From Hyphomicrobiales bacterium (GTDB lineage Bacteria > Pseudomonadota > Alphaproteobacteria > Rhizobiales > Beijerinckiaceae): a stretch of DNA of 26,901 nt. Positions within the stretch are counted from its first letter, which is position 1. Each line of letters begins with the position of its first letter. Below the pieces are notes generated by a model. The model was not told the origin of the DNA. It was given only the letters and a program-made list of their open reading frames with translations, and made no database searches. The stretch spans positions 1 through 26,901 of the forward strand of contig JAQGKM010000306.1 in assembly GCA_028290125.1 (NCBI GenBank), given 5' to 3'. Positions 1 to 7,637 of this stretch are shown here, one piece after another. Position numbers and translations under genes: made by a program.

Positions 1-911
1 TGATGGGGCACGGCATCGCGCAGGTCTTTGCGCGCGCCGGCTCCCGCGTGCGGGTCTATGACGCGTTTCCGGCCTCGCTCGACAGCCTGCACGCGCGCAT
101 CGAAAGCAATCTGCGGGATCTCGAAGAACCCGTGGATTGCCTGTCTCTCGTCAGCGGCCACGCCGATCTCGGCGAGGCGCTGCAGGGCGCCGCCTTCGTC
201 TTCGAATGCGCGCCCGAAAAGCTCGAGGTCAAGCAGGCGATCTTCGCCGATCTCGAACGCCTCGCGCCCCCCGACGCGGTGCTGGCCTCCAACACCTCCG
301 TCATGCCGATCGGCTCGATCGTCGGCGAGATGGCGACGCGGTCGCGCATGCTGGGCACCCATTGGTGGAACCCGCCGTTCCTCGTGCCGCTCGTCGAAGT
401 CGTCGGCACGCCAGACACCGAGCTGCGTCACATCGAGGCGACGATGGCTTTGCTCACGCAGGCCGGCAAGACGCCGGTGCGCGTGATGAAGGATGTTGCG
501 GGCTTCGTCGGCAACCGCCTGCAGCATGCGTTGTGGCGCGAGGCGATTGCGCTGGTGGCGGAAGGCATCTGCGATGCACGCACGGTCGACACCGTGATCA
601 AGGCGAGCTTCGGCCGCCGTCTCGCCGTGCTCGGGCCGCTCGAAAATTCAGATCTCATCGGCACCGAGCTGACGCTCGACATCCATCGCACGGTGATCCC
701 GAATCTCGACCGGACGCCCGGTCCCAATCCCTATCTTGACGAGCTCATCGCCGAGGGAAAACTCGGTGTGAAAAGCGGCGAAGGTTTCCGGACCTGGACC
801 CAAGAGGAGGCGCAAGACCTCCGCAAGCGTGTGTTCACGCATCTGAGGAAACTGAACGCCGCCGAGCGCGGTGAAGGAGGGACACATGTCGATCAAGGAA
901 TTTCAAAATAG
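1..911 (+). CDS. 3-hydroxyacyl-CoA dehydrogenase family protein (5' end outside window)
   Basis: NAD-dependent dehydrogenase that would oxidise a 3-hydroxy acid or its CoA ester to the 3-keto form. The visible part opens inside the Rossmann glycine motif (MGHGIAQVFARAG), so the first ATG at 3 is internal and the true start lies upstream. Family landmarks follow: an ECAPEKLEVKQ stretch, SNTS at about residues 97-100, the catalytic histidine in GTHWWNP (about 118-124), AGFVGNRLQ where family members carry the catalytic Asn, then a C-terminal domain with KLGVKSGEGF. The reading frame runs 26 bases past the start of the next gene (886), so translation is probably coupled to the transporter binding protein. 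With the BKACE gene at 5547 it suggests a 3-hydroxy acid is oxidised and then cleaved. L-carnitine dehydrogenases belong to this superfamily, but substrate is not readable here. The family call is firm; the substrate is open. Confidence 0.88.
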   Translation, partial: MGHGIAQVFARAGSRVRVYDAFPASLDSLHARIESNLRDLEEPVDCLSLVSGHADLGEALQGAAFVFECAPEKLEVKQAIFADLERLAPPDAVLASNTSVMPIGSIVGEMATRSRMLGTHWWNPPFLVPLVEVVGTPDTELRHIEATMALLTQAGKTPVRVMKDVAGFVGNRLQHALWREAIALVAEGICDARTVDTVIKASFGRRLAVLGPLENSDLIGTELTLDIHRTVIPNLDRTPGPNPYLDELIAEGKLGVKSGEGFRTWTQEEAQDLRKRVFTHLRKLNAAERGEGGTHVDQGISK

Positions 912-2175
912 CGCAACGCGACGCGGCTTTCTGAAACACACGGCGCTCGGCGCCATTGCGGCGCCGGCAGTCATTCGCTCGGGCGGCGCGCTCGCGGCGA
1001 CGAAGAATACGATCAAGGTCGGCTTCGTGAATCCGATGACCGGCCCGCTCGCCGGTTTCGGCGAAGCCAATGATTACGTGCTGTCGGGCATCCGCAAGGT
1101 CTTCGCCGGCGGCATCAAGAACAATGGCCGCGACGTCAAGGTCGAGATCATCCTCAAGGATTCGCAGTCCAATCCGAACCGCGCCGCCGAAGTCGCGGCC
1201 GAGCTGATCCTCAAGGACGAAGTCGACATCATCTGCGCCTCCGCCGCGCCCGACACCGTGAACCCGGTGGCCGACCAGGCGGAAGTCAACGGCACGCCGT
1301 GCATCACCACGAACTGCCCGTGGCAGCCCTATTTCTTCGGCCGCAACGGCGATCCCGCGAAGGGTTTTCAATCGACCTACCATTTCTTCTGGGGGCTTGA
1401 GGACGTCATCGGCTCGTTCCTCGCGCTGTGGGATCAGCCGGGCGTCGCGAAGAACGTCGGCGGGCTGTTCCCGAACGACGCCGATGGCAACGCCTGGGGC
1501 GACAAGGAGCGCGGATTTTCGAAGCCGCTCGCGGCGGCGGGCTACAAGCTCACCGATCCGGGCCGCTACCAGCTGATGTCCGACGACTTCTCGGCGCAGA
1601 TCAACGCCTTCAAGAAGGACGGCGTCGACATCGTCACCGGCAACATGATCCCGCCGGATTTCGCGACCTTCTGGTCGCAGTCGGGCCAGCAGGGGTTCCG
1701 CCCGAAGATCGTCACCATCGGCAAGGCGCTTCTGTTCCCGTCCGTCATCCAGTCGCTGGGCGAGCGCGGCGTTGGACTGTCGTCGGAAATCTGGTGGTCG
1801 CCGAACCATCCGTTCTCGTCGTCGCTGACAGGCGAAACATCGAAGGCGCTTGCCGAGGGCTACACCACAGCCACCAAGCGGCCGTGGACGCAGCCCATCG
1901 GCTTCAACCATGCGCTGTTCGAAGTCGTCGCCGACGTCATCAAGCGCACGGCGGATCTCACCGATCCGAAGTCGATCCTCGATGCGACGCGCAAGACGAA
2001 TCTGAAGACGATCGTCGGCCCTGTCGACTGGAGCAAGGGGCCGGTGAAGAACGTCACCAAGACGCCGCTTGTCGCCGGCCAGTGGCAGAAGCGCGGCGGC
2101 AATGTCGAGCTCGTCATCACGGCGAACAAGACTGCGCCGGAGATTCCGCTGGGCGGCAATCTCATCCTTCTGTGA
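886..2175 (+). CDS. ABC transporter substrate-binding protein, branched-chain amino acid (LivK/Peripla_BP_6) type
   Basis: Periplasmic solute receptor for the importer encoded downstream, about 429 residues. The N-terminus carries a twin-arginine-like signal (RRGFLKHTALGAIAAPAV at residues 12-29) with likely cleavage after GGALA, so export may be by Tat. The mature part begins IKVGFVNPMTGPLAGFGEAN, typical of type I binding proteins. The start at 886 is chosen because GAAGGAGG lies just upstream at 873-880; a GTG at 871 would give a slightly longer form. The gene overlaps the upstream dehydrogenase by 26 bases and is followed by a strong hairpin at 2184-2209. Despite the LivK resemblance, proteins of this family bind many things (amides, urea, aromatic acids, betaines), so the ligand is inferred only to be the substrate of the neighbouring enzymes. 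Confidence 0.92.
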   Translation: MSIKEFQNSATRRGFLKHTALGAIAAPAVIRSGGALAATKNTIKVGFVNPMTGPLAGFGEANDYVLSGIRKVFAGGIKNNGRDVKVEIILKDSQSNPNRAAEVAAELILKDEVDIICASAAPDTVNPVADQAEVNGTPCITTNCPWQPYFFGRNGDPAKGFQSTYHFFWGLEDVIGSFLALWDQPGVAKNVGGLFPNDADGNAWGDKERGFSKPLAAAGYKLTDPGRYQLMSDDFSAQINAFKKDGVDIVTGNMIPPDFATFWSQSGQQGFRPKIVTIGKALLFPSVIQSLGERGVGLSSEIWWSPNHPFSSSLTGETSKALAEGYTTATKRPWTQPIGFNHALFEVVADVIKRTADLTDPKSILDATRKTNLKTIVGPVDWSKGPVKNVTKTPLVAGQWQKRGGNVELVITANKTAPEIPLGGNLILL

Positions 2176-2183
2176 TCGCATCC

Positions 2184-2209
2184 GCGCGCGGGAATCTCGT
2201 CCCGCGCGC
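2184..2209 (+). other. Intercistronic hairpin after the binding-protein gene
   Basis: A perfect 10-bp inverted repeat, GCGCGCGGGA at 2184-2193 and TCCCGCGCGC at 2200-2209, with a six-base loop. It lies between the stop of the binding protein (2175) and the start of the first ATPase (2220/2229). No T-run follows, so it is probably not a classic terminator. Hairpins here are known to protect the upstream message or partly end transcription, giving excess binding protein over membrane parts. That role is an inference. Confidence 0.6.
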
Positions 2210-2219
2210 CTCTCACTGG

Positions 2220-2948
2220 ATGTCGCCCATGCCGATCCTCAGCCTTGAAGGACTGGTCAAGCGCTACGGCGCCTTGCTGGTCACCGATCATGTCTCGCTC
2301 TCGCTCGATGCGGGCGAGGCGCTGGGGATTCTTGGGCCCAACGGCGCCGGCAAGACGACGCTGTTCAACCTCATCGCCGGAACGGTCGCGACGAGCGAAG
2401 GCAAGGTGATCTTCAACGGTCGTGACGTTTCGGCGCTGCCGGCGCGCACGCGGTGTCATCTCGGCATTTCGCGTTCGTTTCAGGTGCCGCATCCGTTTCT
2501 CGGCATGACGACATTCGAGAACGTGCTCGTAGGCGCGGCTTTCGGGCGCGGCCTCTCCGAGCGCGAGGCGACGGCGCGTGCGCTCGACGTGCTCGAACTC
2601 ACGGGCCTCATGCGCAAGGCCAATGCGCTGGCGGGTACGCTAACCTTGCTCGAACGCAAGCGCCTCGAACTCGCGCGCGCGCTCGCCACGAAACCGACGC
2701 TGCTGCTGCTCGATGAAATCGCCGGCGGCCTGACGGAAGCCGAATGTCACGAGCTCATCGCCACCATCAAGGTGGTGCGCGCGCAGGGCGTGTCGATCAT
2801 CTGGATCGAGCATGTCGTCAACGCGCTGCTCGCCGTGGTTGACCGCATCGCCGTGCTCGATTTCGGCCGCAAGATCGCAGAGGGCGAACCCGCGGCCATC
2901 ATGGCGAGCCCCGAGGTGACGAGCATCTACATGGGGCTCGACGCATGA
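2220..2948 (+). CDS. livG: ABC transporter ATP-binding protein, LivG type
   Basis: One of two ATPases that drive the Liv-type importer on the cytoplasmic face. About 242 residues from 2220, or 239 from the in-frame ATG at 2229; no convincing ribosome site separates them (a weak GGAT precedes 2229). Walker A is GPNGAGKT (39-46), Walker B LLLLDE (161-166), and the switch histidine is in IEHVV (about 198). The signature region reads LTLLERKRLELARAL where LSGGQ-like residues are expected, so the ABC signature is degenerate; the partner ATPase keeps a canonical one. The reading frame is open far upstream, but that stretch overlaps the binding protein and is not coding. The end overlaps the next gene by four bases (ATGA), a sign of translational coupling. 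Confidence 0.9.
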   Translation: MSPMPILSLEGLVKRYGALLVTDHVSLSLDAGEALGILGPNGAGKTTLFNLIAGTVATSEGKVIFNGRDVSALPARTRCHLGISRSFQVPHPFLGMTTFENVLVGAAFGRGLSEREATARALDVLELTGLMRKANALAGTLTLLERKRLELARALATKPTLLLLDEIAGGLTEAECHELIATIKVVRAQGVSIIWIEHVVNALLAVVDRIAVLDFGRKIAEGEPAAIMASPEVTSIYMGLDA

Positions 2949-3652
2949 GCGCGCCGCTGCTGCGCATCGCGCGCCTGTCGTCGGGCTATGCCGATTTTCA
3001 GGCCCTGTTCGACGTTTCCTTCGATCTGCACGCGGGCGAGGCGCTGGCGCTCATCGGCGCCAATGGCGCGGGCAAATCGACGCTGCTGAAAACTATCGTC
3101 GGCCTGCTGCCCTGCGCGTCGCCAATGGTGGCGCATCGCGGCGAGAGCATCGGCGGGCTGAGCGCCGACAAGATCGTGCGGCGCGGCATCGCGCTCGTGC
3201 CGGAAGGACGCCGCCTGTTCCGCTCGCTCTCGGTGGAAGAGAATCTCGTCATCGGCGGTGAGCGGGGCAGGGCGGGCGAATGGTCGCTGGAGCGTGTTTA
3301 CGGCCTCTTTCCGATCTTGCGCGAGAAGCGCCAGCAACCCTCGACATCGCTGTCCGGCGGACAGCAGCAGATGGTCGCGATCGGCCGCGCGCTGATGGCC
3401 AATCCCGAGATCATTCTCTTCGATGAGATCTCGCTCGGCCTTGCGCCTGCGATCATCAAGGACATATACGCCGCGCTGCCGGCGATCACGCGCACCGGCG
3501 TCAGCGCCATTCTGGTCGAGCAGGACGTCACGCGCGCGCTGGGCTTCGCGCAGAGCTTCGTCTGCCTGCAGGAGGGCCGTGTGTCGCTGGCCGGCAAGCC
3601 CGCAGAGCACAGCCGCGCCGACATTGTCGCCGCCTATTTCGGGAGCCATTGA
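2945..3652 (+). CDS. livF: ABC transporter ATP-binding protein, LivF type
   Basis: Second ATPase of the importer, 235 residues, the usual LivF length. Walker A GANGAGKST (38-46), canonical signature LSGGQQQM (136-143), Walker B IILFDE (156-161). It overlaps livG by four bases at its start, and its stop codon shares a base with the ATG of the first permease (TGATG at 3650-3654), so the four transport genes are packed for coupled translation. The two ATPases are expected to form a heterodimer in which one signature motif is canonical (here) and the other is not (livG). The ligand depends on the binding protein and permeases and cannot be stated. Confidence 0.93.
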   Translation: MSAPLLRIARLSSGYADFQALFDVSFDLHAGEALALIGANGAGKSTLLKTIVGLLPCASPMVAHRGESIGGLSADKIVRRGIALVPEGRRLFRSLSVEENLVIGGERGRAGEWSLERVYGLFPILREKRQQPSTSLSGGQQQMVAIGRALMANPEIILFDEISLGLAPAIIKDIYAALPAITRTGVSAILVEQDVTRALGFAQSFVCLQEGRVSLAGKPAEHSRADIVAAYFGSH

Positions 3653-4515
3653 TGGTCTGGCTGAACGCCATCGTGCAAGGCGTGCTGCTTGGCGGCTTGT
3701 ACGCCCTGTTTGCCGCGGGCCTGTCGCTGATCTTCGGCGTCATGCGGCTCGTCAATATCGCACATGGCGATTTCATCGTGCTCGGCTCCTATCTCGCGCT
3801 CGTCGTTGTGCAGACGCTGGGTCTCAACCCGCTGATGTCGGCGCTGATCGTCGTGCCGCTGATGGCCGTCTTCGGCTATGTGCTGCAGCGCGTTCTGCTC
3901 AACCCGACTCTCGGCAAGGATCTGCTGGCGCCGCTGCTCGTCACCTTCGGCCTGTCGATCATCATTCAGAACGGCTTGCTGACGATCTTCACCGCCGACA
4001 GCCGTCGCGTCATGGCGGGCGCCATCGAGACGGCGAGCGTGTCGATCGGCGGCCTCTCGCTCGGCGTGCTGCCGCTCGCCATGTTCGCCACCGCCATCGC
4101 GGTGATCCTGGGCCTCGACTTCATCTTCACGCGCACCAGTCTTGGCCGCGCCTTTCGCGCGACGTCGGAAGACGCCGAGATCGCCAAGCTGATGGCGCTC
4201 GACAATCGCCACATCTACGCGATGGCCATGGCGCTCTCGGCGGCCATCGTCGGACTGGCGGGAATCTTTCTCGCGGTGCGCACGAACTTCGATCCGTCGA
4301 CCGGCCCGATGCGGCTCATCTTCGGCTTCGAGGCGGTGATCATCGGCGGCCTGGGATCGCTGTGGGGCACGCTGGCTGGCGGCGTCGTGCTCGGCGTCGC
4401 GCAGACGCTCGGCGCGGCGATCGACCCCGGCTACCAGGTGCTGGCCGGGCATCTCGTGTTCTTTCTCATTCTCATCCTGCGCCCGCGCGGCCTGTTTCCG
4501 AGGATGGACGGATGA
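3652..4515 (+). CDS. livH: Branched-chain amino acid-type ABC transporter permease, LivH type
   Basis: Inner-membrane permease of about 287 residues and mostly hydrophobic. The N-terminal sequence VQGVLLGGLYALFAAGLSLI and the following RLVNIAHGDF are hallmarks of LivH, as is the cytoplasmic loop near the C-terminus with GGLGSLWGTLAGG, which contacts the ATPases. The start is the ATG at 3652, overlapping the livF stop; a TTG one codon earlier (3649) is possible but unnecessary. The last four bases overlap livM (ATGA at 4512-4515). Forms the translocation pore with the next gene product. Confidence 0.93.
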   Translation: MVWLNAIVQGVLLGGLYALFAAGLSLIFGVMRLVNIAHGDFIVLGSYLALVVVQTLGLNPLMSALIVVPLMAVFGYVLQRVLLNPTLGKDLLAPLLVTFGLSIIIQNGLLTIFTADSRRVMAGAIETASVSIGGLSLGVLPLAMFATAIAVILGLDFIFTRTSLGRAFRATSEDAEIAKLMALDNRHIYAMAMALSAAIVGLAGIFLAVRTNFDPSTGPMRLIFGFEAVIIGGLGSLWGTLAGGVVLGVAQTLGAAIDPGYQVLAGHLVFFLILILRPRGLFPRMDG

Positions 4516-5528
4516 AGCCCGGCTACACCATCGAACGCGCCACGCGCGCAAGCCGCATTGCGGGCCTCCTGAGCCTCGTGGTCGTCGCCGCGTTGATCGC
4601 AGCGCCATGGTGGGCGGGTCGCGCCAACATGCGCCTGCTCGGCGAGGTCTACGCCTTCCTCGCGCTCGCGAGCTTATGGAATTTGCTCGCCGGATTCACC
4701 GGCCTCGTGTCGGTGGGCCAGCAGGCTTTCGTCGGGCTCGGCGGTTACGCGCTGTTTGCAGCGTCCATCTTCTACGGCGTGCCGCCGCTGCTCGCCGTCG
4801 TCCTGTCGGGCTTTGTCGGCGCGCTCGTCGCGCTGCCGCTGGCGCCGATCCTGTTTCGCCTGCAGGGGGCTTACTTCGCCATCGGCACATGGGTCGCCGC
4901 GGAAGTGTTTCGCCTGACCTTTGCGCAGGTCTCGGCGCTCGGCGGCGGCTCGGGCACGAGCTTGCCGGCGCGCATCGTCACCGACATCGCGTCAACCCGC
5001 GACGCGCGCGAGATGATCGTCTACTGGTCGGCGCTGGCGCTCGGCCTGGGCACTGTCGCGGTGATCTATGTCGTCCTGCGCTCGCGCGCGGGTCTGGCGC
5101 TCACCGCCATTCGCGACAGCGAGATCGCGTCCGAAAGCCTCGGCGTCAACATCGCGCGCACCAAGCTCGTGCTCTATGTCGTCACCGCCGCGCTCACCAC
5201 CATGACGGGCGCGCTGATCTTCCTGCAGAAGCTGCGCATCTCGCCCGACGCCGCGTTCAGCGTGAACGACTGGACGGCCTACGTCATCTTCATGGTGGTG
5301 ATCGGCGGTATCGGCACCATTGAGGGGCCGATCGTCGGCACGCTCATCTTCTTCCTGCTGCGCGAGACCTTGTCCGACCTCGGCACGATCTACCTCATGC
5401 TGCTCGGGGCCGTCGCCATACTCGTCATGCTGAAGGCGCCGAAAGGGCTGTGGGGACTGTTCTCTGCCGCTACCGGCGTCACGCTCTTCCCGCTACGCCG
5501 CCGCGTCGTGTCCACCGACGCGCGCTGA
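4512..5528 (+). CDS. livM: Branched-chain amino acid-type ABC transporter permease, LivM type
   Basis: Second permease of the importer, about 338 residues. A polar N-terminal stretch (residues 1-16) precedes the first membrane segment (LLSLVVVAALIAAPWW). Family marks are NLLAGFTGLVSVGQQAF near residue 60, AIRDSEIASESLGVN in the cytoplasmic loop, and VVIGGIGTIEGPIVG near the C-terminus. It starts inside the livH stop region by a four-base overlap. The following gene starts 18 bases after the stop with its own ribosome site, so the enzyme downstream belongs to the same transcription unit. Confidence 0.93.
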   Translation: MKPGYTIERATRASRIAGLLSLVVVAALIAAPWWAGRANMRLLGEVYAFLALASLWNLLAGFTGLVSVGQQAFVGLGGYALFAASIFYGVPPLLAVVLSGFVGALVALPLAPILFRLQGAYFAIGTWVAAEVFRLTFAQVSALGGGSGTSLPARIVTDIASTRDAREMIVYWSALALGLGTVAVIYVVLRSRAGLALTAIRDSEIASESLGVNIARTKLVLYVVTAALTTMTGALIFLQKLRISPDAAFSVNDWTAYVIFMVVIGGIGTIEGPIVGTLIFFLLRETLSDLGTIYLMLLGAVAILVMLKAPKGLWGLFSAATGVTLFPLRRRVVSTDAR

Positions 5529-5546
5529 ACCTCAAAGGAGACCGCC

Positions 5547-6506
5547 ATGTCCGAACCCAGGCCGAAAAAATCCGATCCGTCGCAGAAGGTCATCATCACC
5601 TGCGCGGTGACGGGCGGCATCCACACGCCGACCATGTCGGACGCGCTGCCGATCACGCCCGACCAGATCGCCGAACAGGCCATCGCGGCTGCGGAGGCCG
5701 GCGCCTCGATCCTGCATCTGCATGCGCGCGATCCGAAGGACGGCAAGCCGACGCCGGACCCGAAGGTGTTCATGGAATTCCTGCCGCGCATCAAGCAGGC
5801 GACCGACGCGGTGATCAACATCACCACCGGCGGTGGCCTGAACATGACGGTGGACGAGCGTCTCGCCGCACCGCTGCAGGCCTCGCCCGAGATGTGCTCG
5901 CTCAACATGGGGTCGATGAATTTCGCCATTCATCCGCTGGCGGATCGCTACACGGACTGGAAGCATCCGTGGGAGGAGCCGTATCTGCGCGGCACCAAGG
6001 ACTTCATCTTCCGCAATACGTTCGGCGACATCGAACGCATCTACAAGCTGCTGGGCGAAGGCCACGGCACGAAGTTCGAGCATGAATGCTACGACGTCGG
6101 CCACCTCTACAATCTGGCCTATTGCCTCGACAAGGGCTGGTTCAAGCCGCCCGTCTTCCTGCAGCTGATCTTCGGCATTCTGGGCGGCATTGGCCCGGAT
6201 CTTGAAAATCTCATGTTCATGAAGCGCACGGCCGACAAGCTGTTCGGCAAGGATTATCGCTGGTCGGTTCTCGCCGCCGGACGCTTCCAGATGCCCTTCG
6301 CCACGCAGGCCGCCATGATGGGCGGCAATGTGCGTGTGGGTCTCGAGGACTCGCTGTTCATCGGACGCGGCAAGCTGGCGATCTCGAACGCCGAGCAGGT
6401 GGCGAAGATCCGCCGCATCGTCGAGGAACTCGGCCACGAGGTCGCGACCCCGGCCGAAGCGCGCGAAGTGCTGGGCCTCAAGGGCGGCGACCGCGTCAAC
6501 TTCTAG
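5547..6506 (+). CDS. Beta-keto acid cleavage enzyme (BKACE, DUF849; 3-keto-5-aminohexanoate cleavage-like)
   Basis: Cytoplasmic zinc enzyme of 319 residues. Known family members condense a beta-keto acid with acetyl-CoA and split it to acetoacetate and a new acyl-CoA. The zinc-binding pair is visible as HLHAR (H57 and H59), and the third family ligand is probably E267 in NVRVGLEDSL. TGGGLNM (94-100) and SLNMGSMNF (118-126) match family active-site loops. AAAGGAGA at 5534-5541 precedes the ATG. Located directly behind a complete importer and downstream of a hydroxyacyl dehydrogenase, it probably cleaves the keto product of that enzyme. Characterised relatives act on 3-keto-5-aminohexanoate, dehydrocarnitine and other keto acids; the substrate here is unknown. 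Confidence 0.9.
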   Translation: MSEPRPKKSDPSQKVIITCAVTGGIHTPTMSDALPITPDQIAEQAIAAAEAGASILHLHARDPKDGKPTPDPKVFMEFLPRIKQATDAVINITTGGGLNMTVDERLAAPLQASPEMCSLNMGSMNFAIHPLADRYTDWKHPWEEPYLRGTKDFIFRNTFGDIERIYKLLGEGHGTKFEHECYDVGHLYNLAYCLDKGWFKPPVFLQLIFGILGGIGPDLENLMFMKRTADKLFGKDYRWSVLAAGRFQMPFATQAAMMGGNVRVGLEDSLFIGRGKLAISNAEQVAKIRRIVEELGHEVATPAEAREVLGLKGGDRVNF

Positions 6507-6533
6507 CCGCCGGCCGCCGCTTGGCGGGGCGGC
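6506..6533 (+). terminator. GC-rich hairpin after the BKACE gene, possible weak terminator
   Basis: A two-part stem, GCCGC (6506-6510) with GCGGC (6529-6533) and CCGCC (6514-6518) with GGCGG (6523-6527), closed by a GCTT loop. It begins at the last base of the BKACE stop codon. No T-run follows, so it may only attenuate or protect the message before the TctC gene at 6582. Confidence 0.35.
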
Positions 6534-6581
6534 ATCTCCCCTGTAGGCTTGCGAAAAACAAGTCTGCAGGGAGGAAAGCGC

Positions 6582-7619
6582 ATGGTTGGCTCGCACAGGT
6601 CCAGCATCGCCCGCATCGTCGTCGCCGCCATCGGTCTCATGGCGGCGGGCGCACAGGCCGACGAGATCGCGGATTTATATCGCGGCAAGACGGTCAGCAT
6701 CCTCGTCGGCACGTCGCCCGGCAATGACTACGATCTGCGCGCGCGGCTGATCGGCAAATATCTTTCCAAAACGCTGCCGGGCCAACCGACCATCGTGGTG
6801 CGCAACATGCCCGGCGCGGGCGGCATCACGGCCGCCAACAATCTCGCGCAGCTCGCGCCGCGCGACGGCACCAGCCTGCATGCGCTGATGTCGAACATGA
6901 TGGCGGCGCAGGCGCTCGGAACGGCTGGCGTCAAATACGACACGCGCGAATTCGCCTTCATCGGAAACTCGACGAACGCGCCCAACGTGATGGCGGCGTG
7001 GCACGCCAGCGGCATCAAGTCGTACGACGATCTGAAGGCCCGCAGGCCCATGGTCGGCGCGCCGATGGGAACGTCCGGCGCCACTTACGCCGAGGCGATG
7101 AATGCGCTGCTGGGCACCAAGCTCAATATCGTCACCGGCTATCCCGGCGGCGTCGAGGTGAACCTCGCGATGGAGCGCGGCGAGGTCGAAGTGCGCGCGT
7201 CGAATTCGTGGGCCGCCTGGAAGGCGACGAATGCGGAATGGATCGCCGACAAGAAGATCAACTTCATCATGCAGGTCGGCTTGCAGCGCCATCCGGACCT
7301 GAAGGACGTGCCGCTGCTGCTCGAACTGGCGCAGACCGACGAGGCCCGCGACATCCTGCGCTTCCTCTCGGCCGAGACGGCCATCTCGCGCACGATGGTG
7401 CTCGCGCCCGGCGCGCCGAAGGAGCGCATCGAGGCCATGCGTCGGGCCTACGACGCCGTGATGATCGATGCCGCGTTCCTCGCGGACGCCGACAAGGCCA
7501 AGATGGACGTCAGCGCCATGAAGGGCGAGGAGGCGCAGGTGATCGCCAACGCCATCGTCGACACGAACCCGGCGACGATCGCGCGCGCCCGTGCGCTGCT
7601 TGGCGATCTGCTGAAATAG
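6582..7619 (+). CDS. TctC/Bug-family tripartite tricarboxylate transporter substrate-binding protein
   Basis: Exported solute receptor, about 345 residues. Residues 1-25 form a signal peptide (RIVVAAIGLMAAGAQA) with likely cleavage before DEIADLYRGK. It belongs to the same divergent TctC branch as four other receptors in this window: an aromatic-Y/F-RGK opening, a GNDYDLRARL ligand loop, the VVRNMPGAGG motif (about 71-80), and GYPGGVEVNLAMERGEVE later. The ATG at 6582 is chosen because GGGAGGAAAG lies just upstream; a TTG at 6549 is less likely. It lies on the same strand as the Liv/BKACE operon, 75 bases past it, with a hairpin between. No TctA or TctB membrane subunits are near. Whether it feeds a distant TctAB pair or acts as a sensor is unknown. 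Confidence 0.9.
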   Translation: MVGSHRSSIARIVVAAIGLMAAGAQADEIADLYRGKTVSILVGTSPGNDYDLRARLIGKYLSKTLPGQPTIVVRNMPGAGGITAANNLAQLAPRDGTSLHALMSNMMAAQALGTAGVKYDTREFAFIGNSTNAPNVMAAWHASGIKSYDDLKARRPMVGAPMGTSGATYAEAMNALLGTKLNIVTGYPGGVEVNLAMERGEVEVRASNSWAAWKATNAEWIADKKINFIMQVGLQRHPDLKDVPLLLELAQTDEARDILRFLSAETAISRTMVLAPGAPKERIEAMRRAYDAVMIDAAFLADADKAKMDVSAMKGEEAQVIANAIVDTNPATIARARALLGDLLK

Positions 7620-7637
7620 AGTGGCGGTCGGCGTCCC

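Noticed and set aside
835..2181. Long minus-strand open frame (448 codons) opposite the binding-protein gene
   Set aside because: Arg/Asp/Gly-rich translation without family character; it mirrors the codon bias of the real plus-strand gene.
1428..2219. Upstream extension of the LivG frame
   Set aside because: It overlaps the binding-protein gene in another frame and has Arg-rich, non-family sequence; the family match begins at PILSLEGLVKRYGA.
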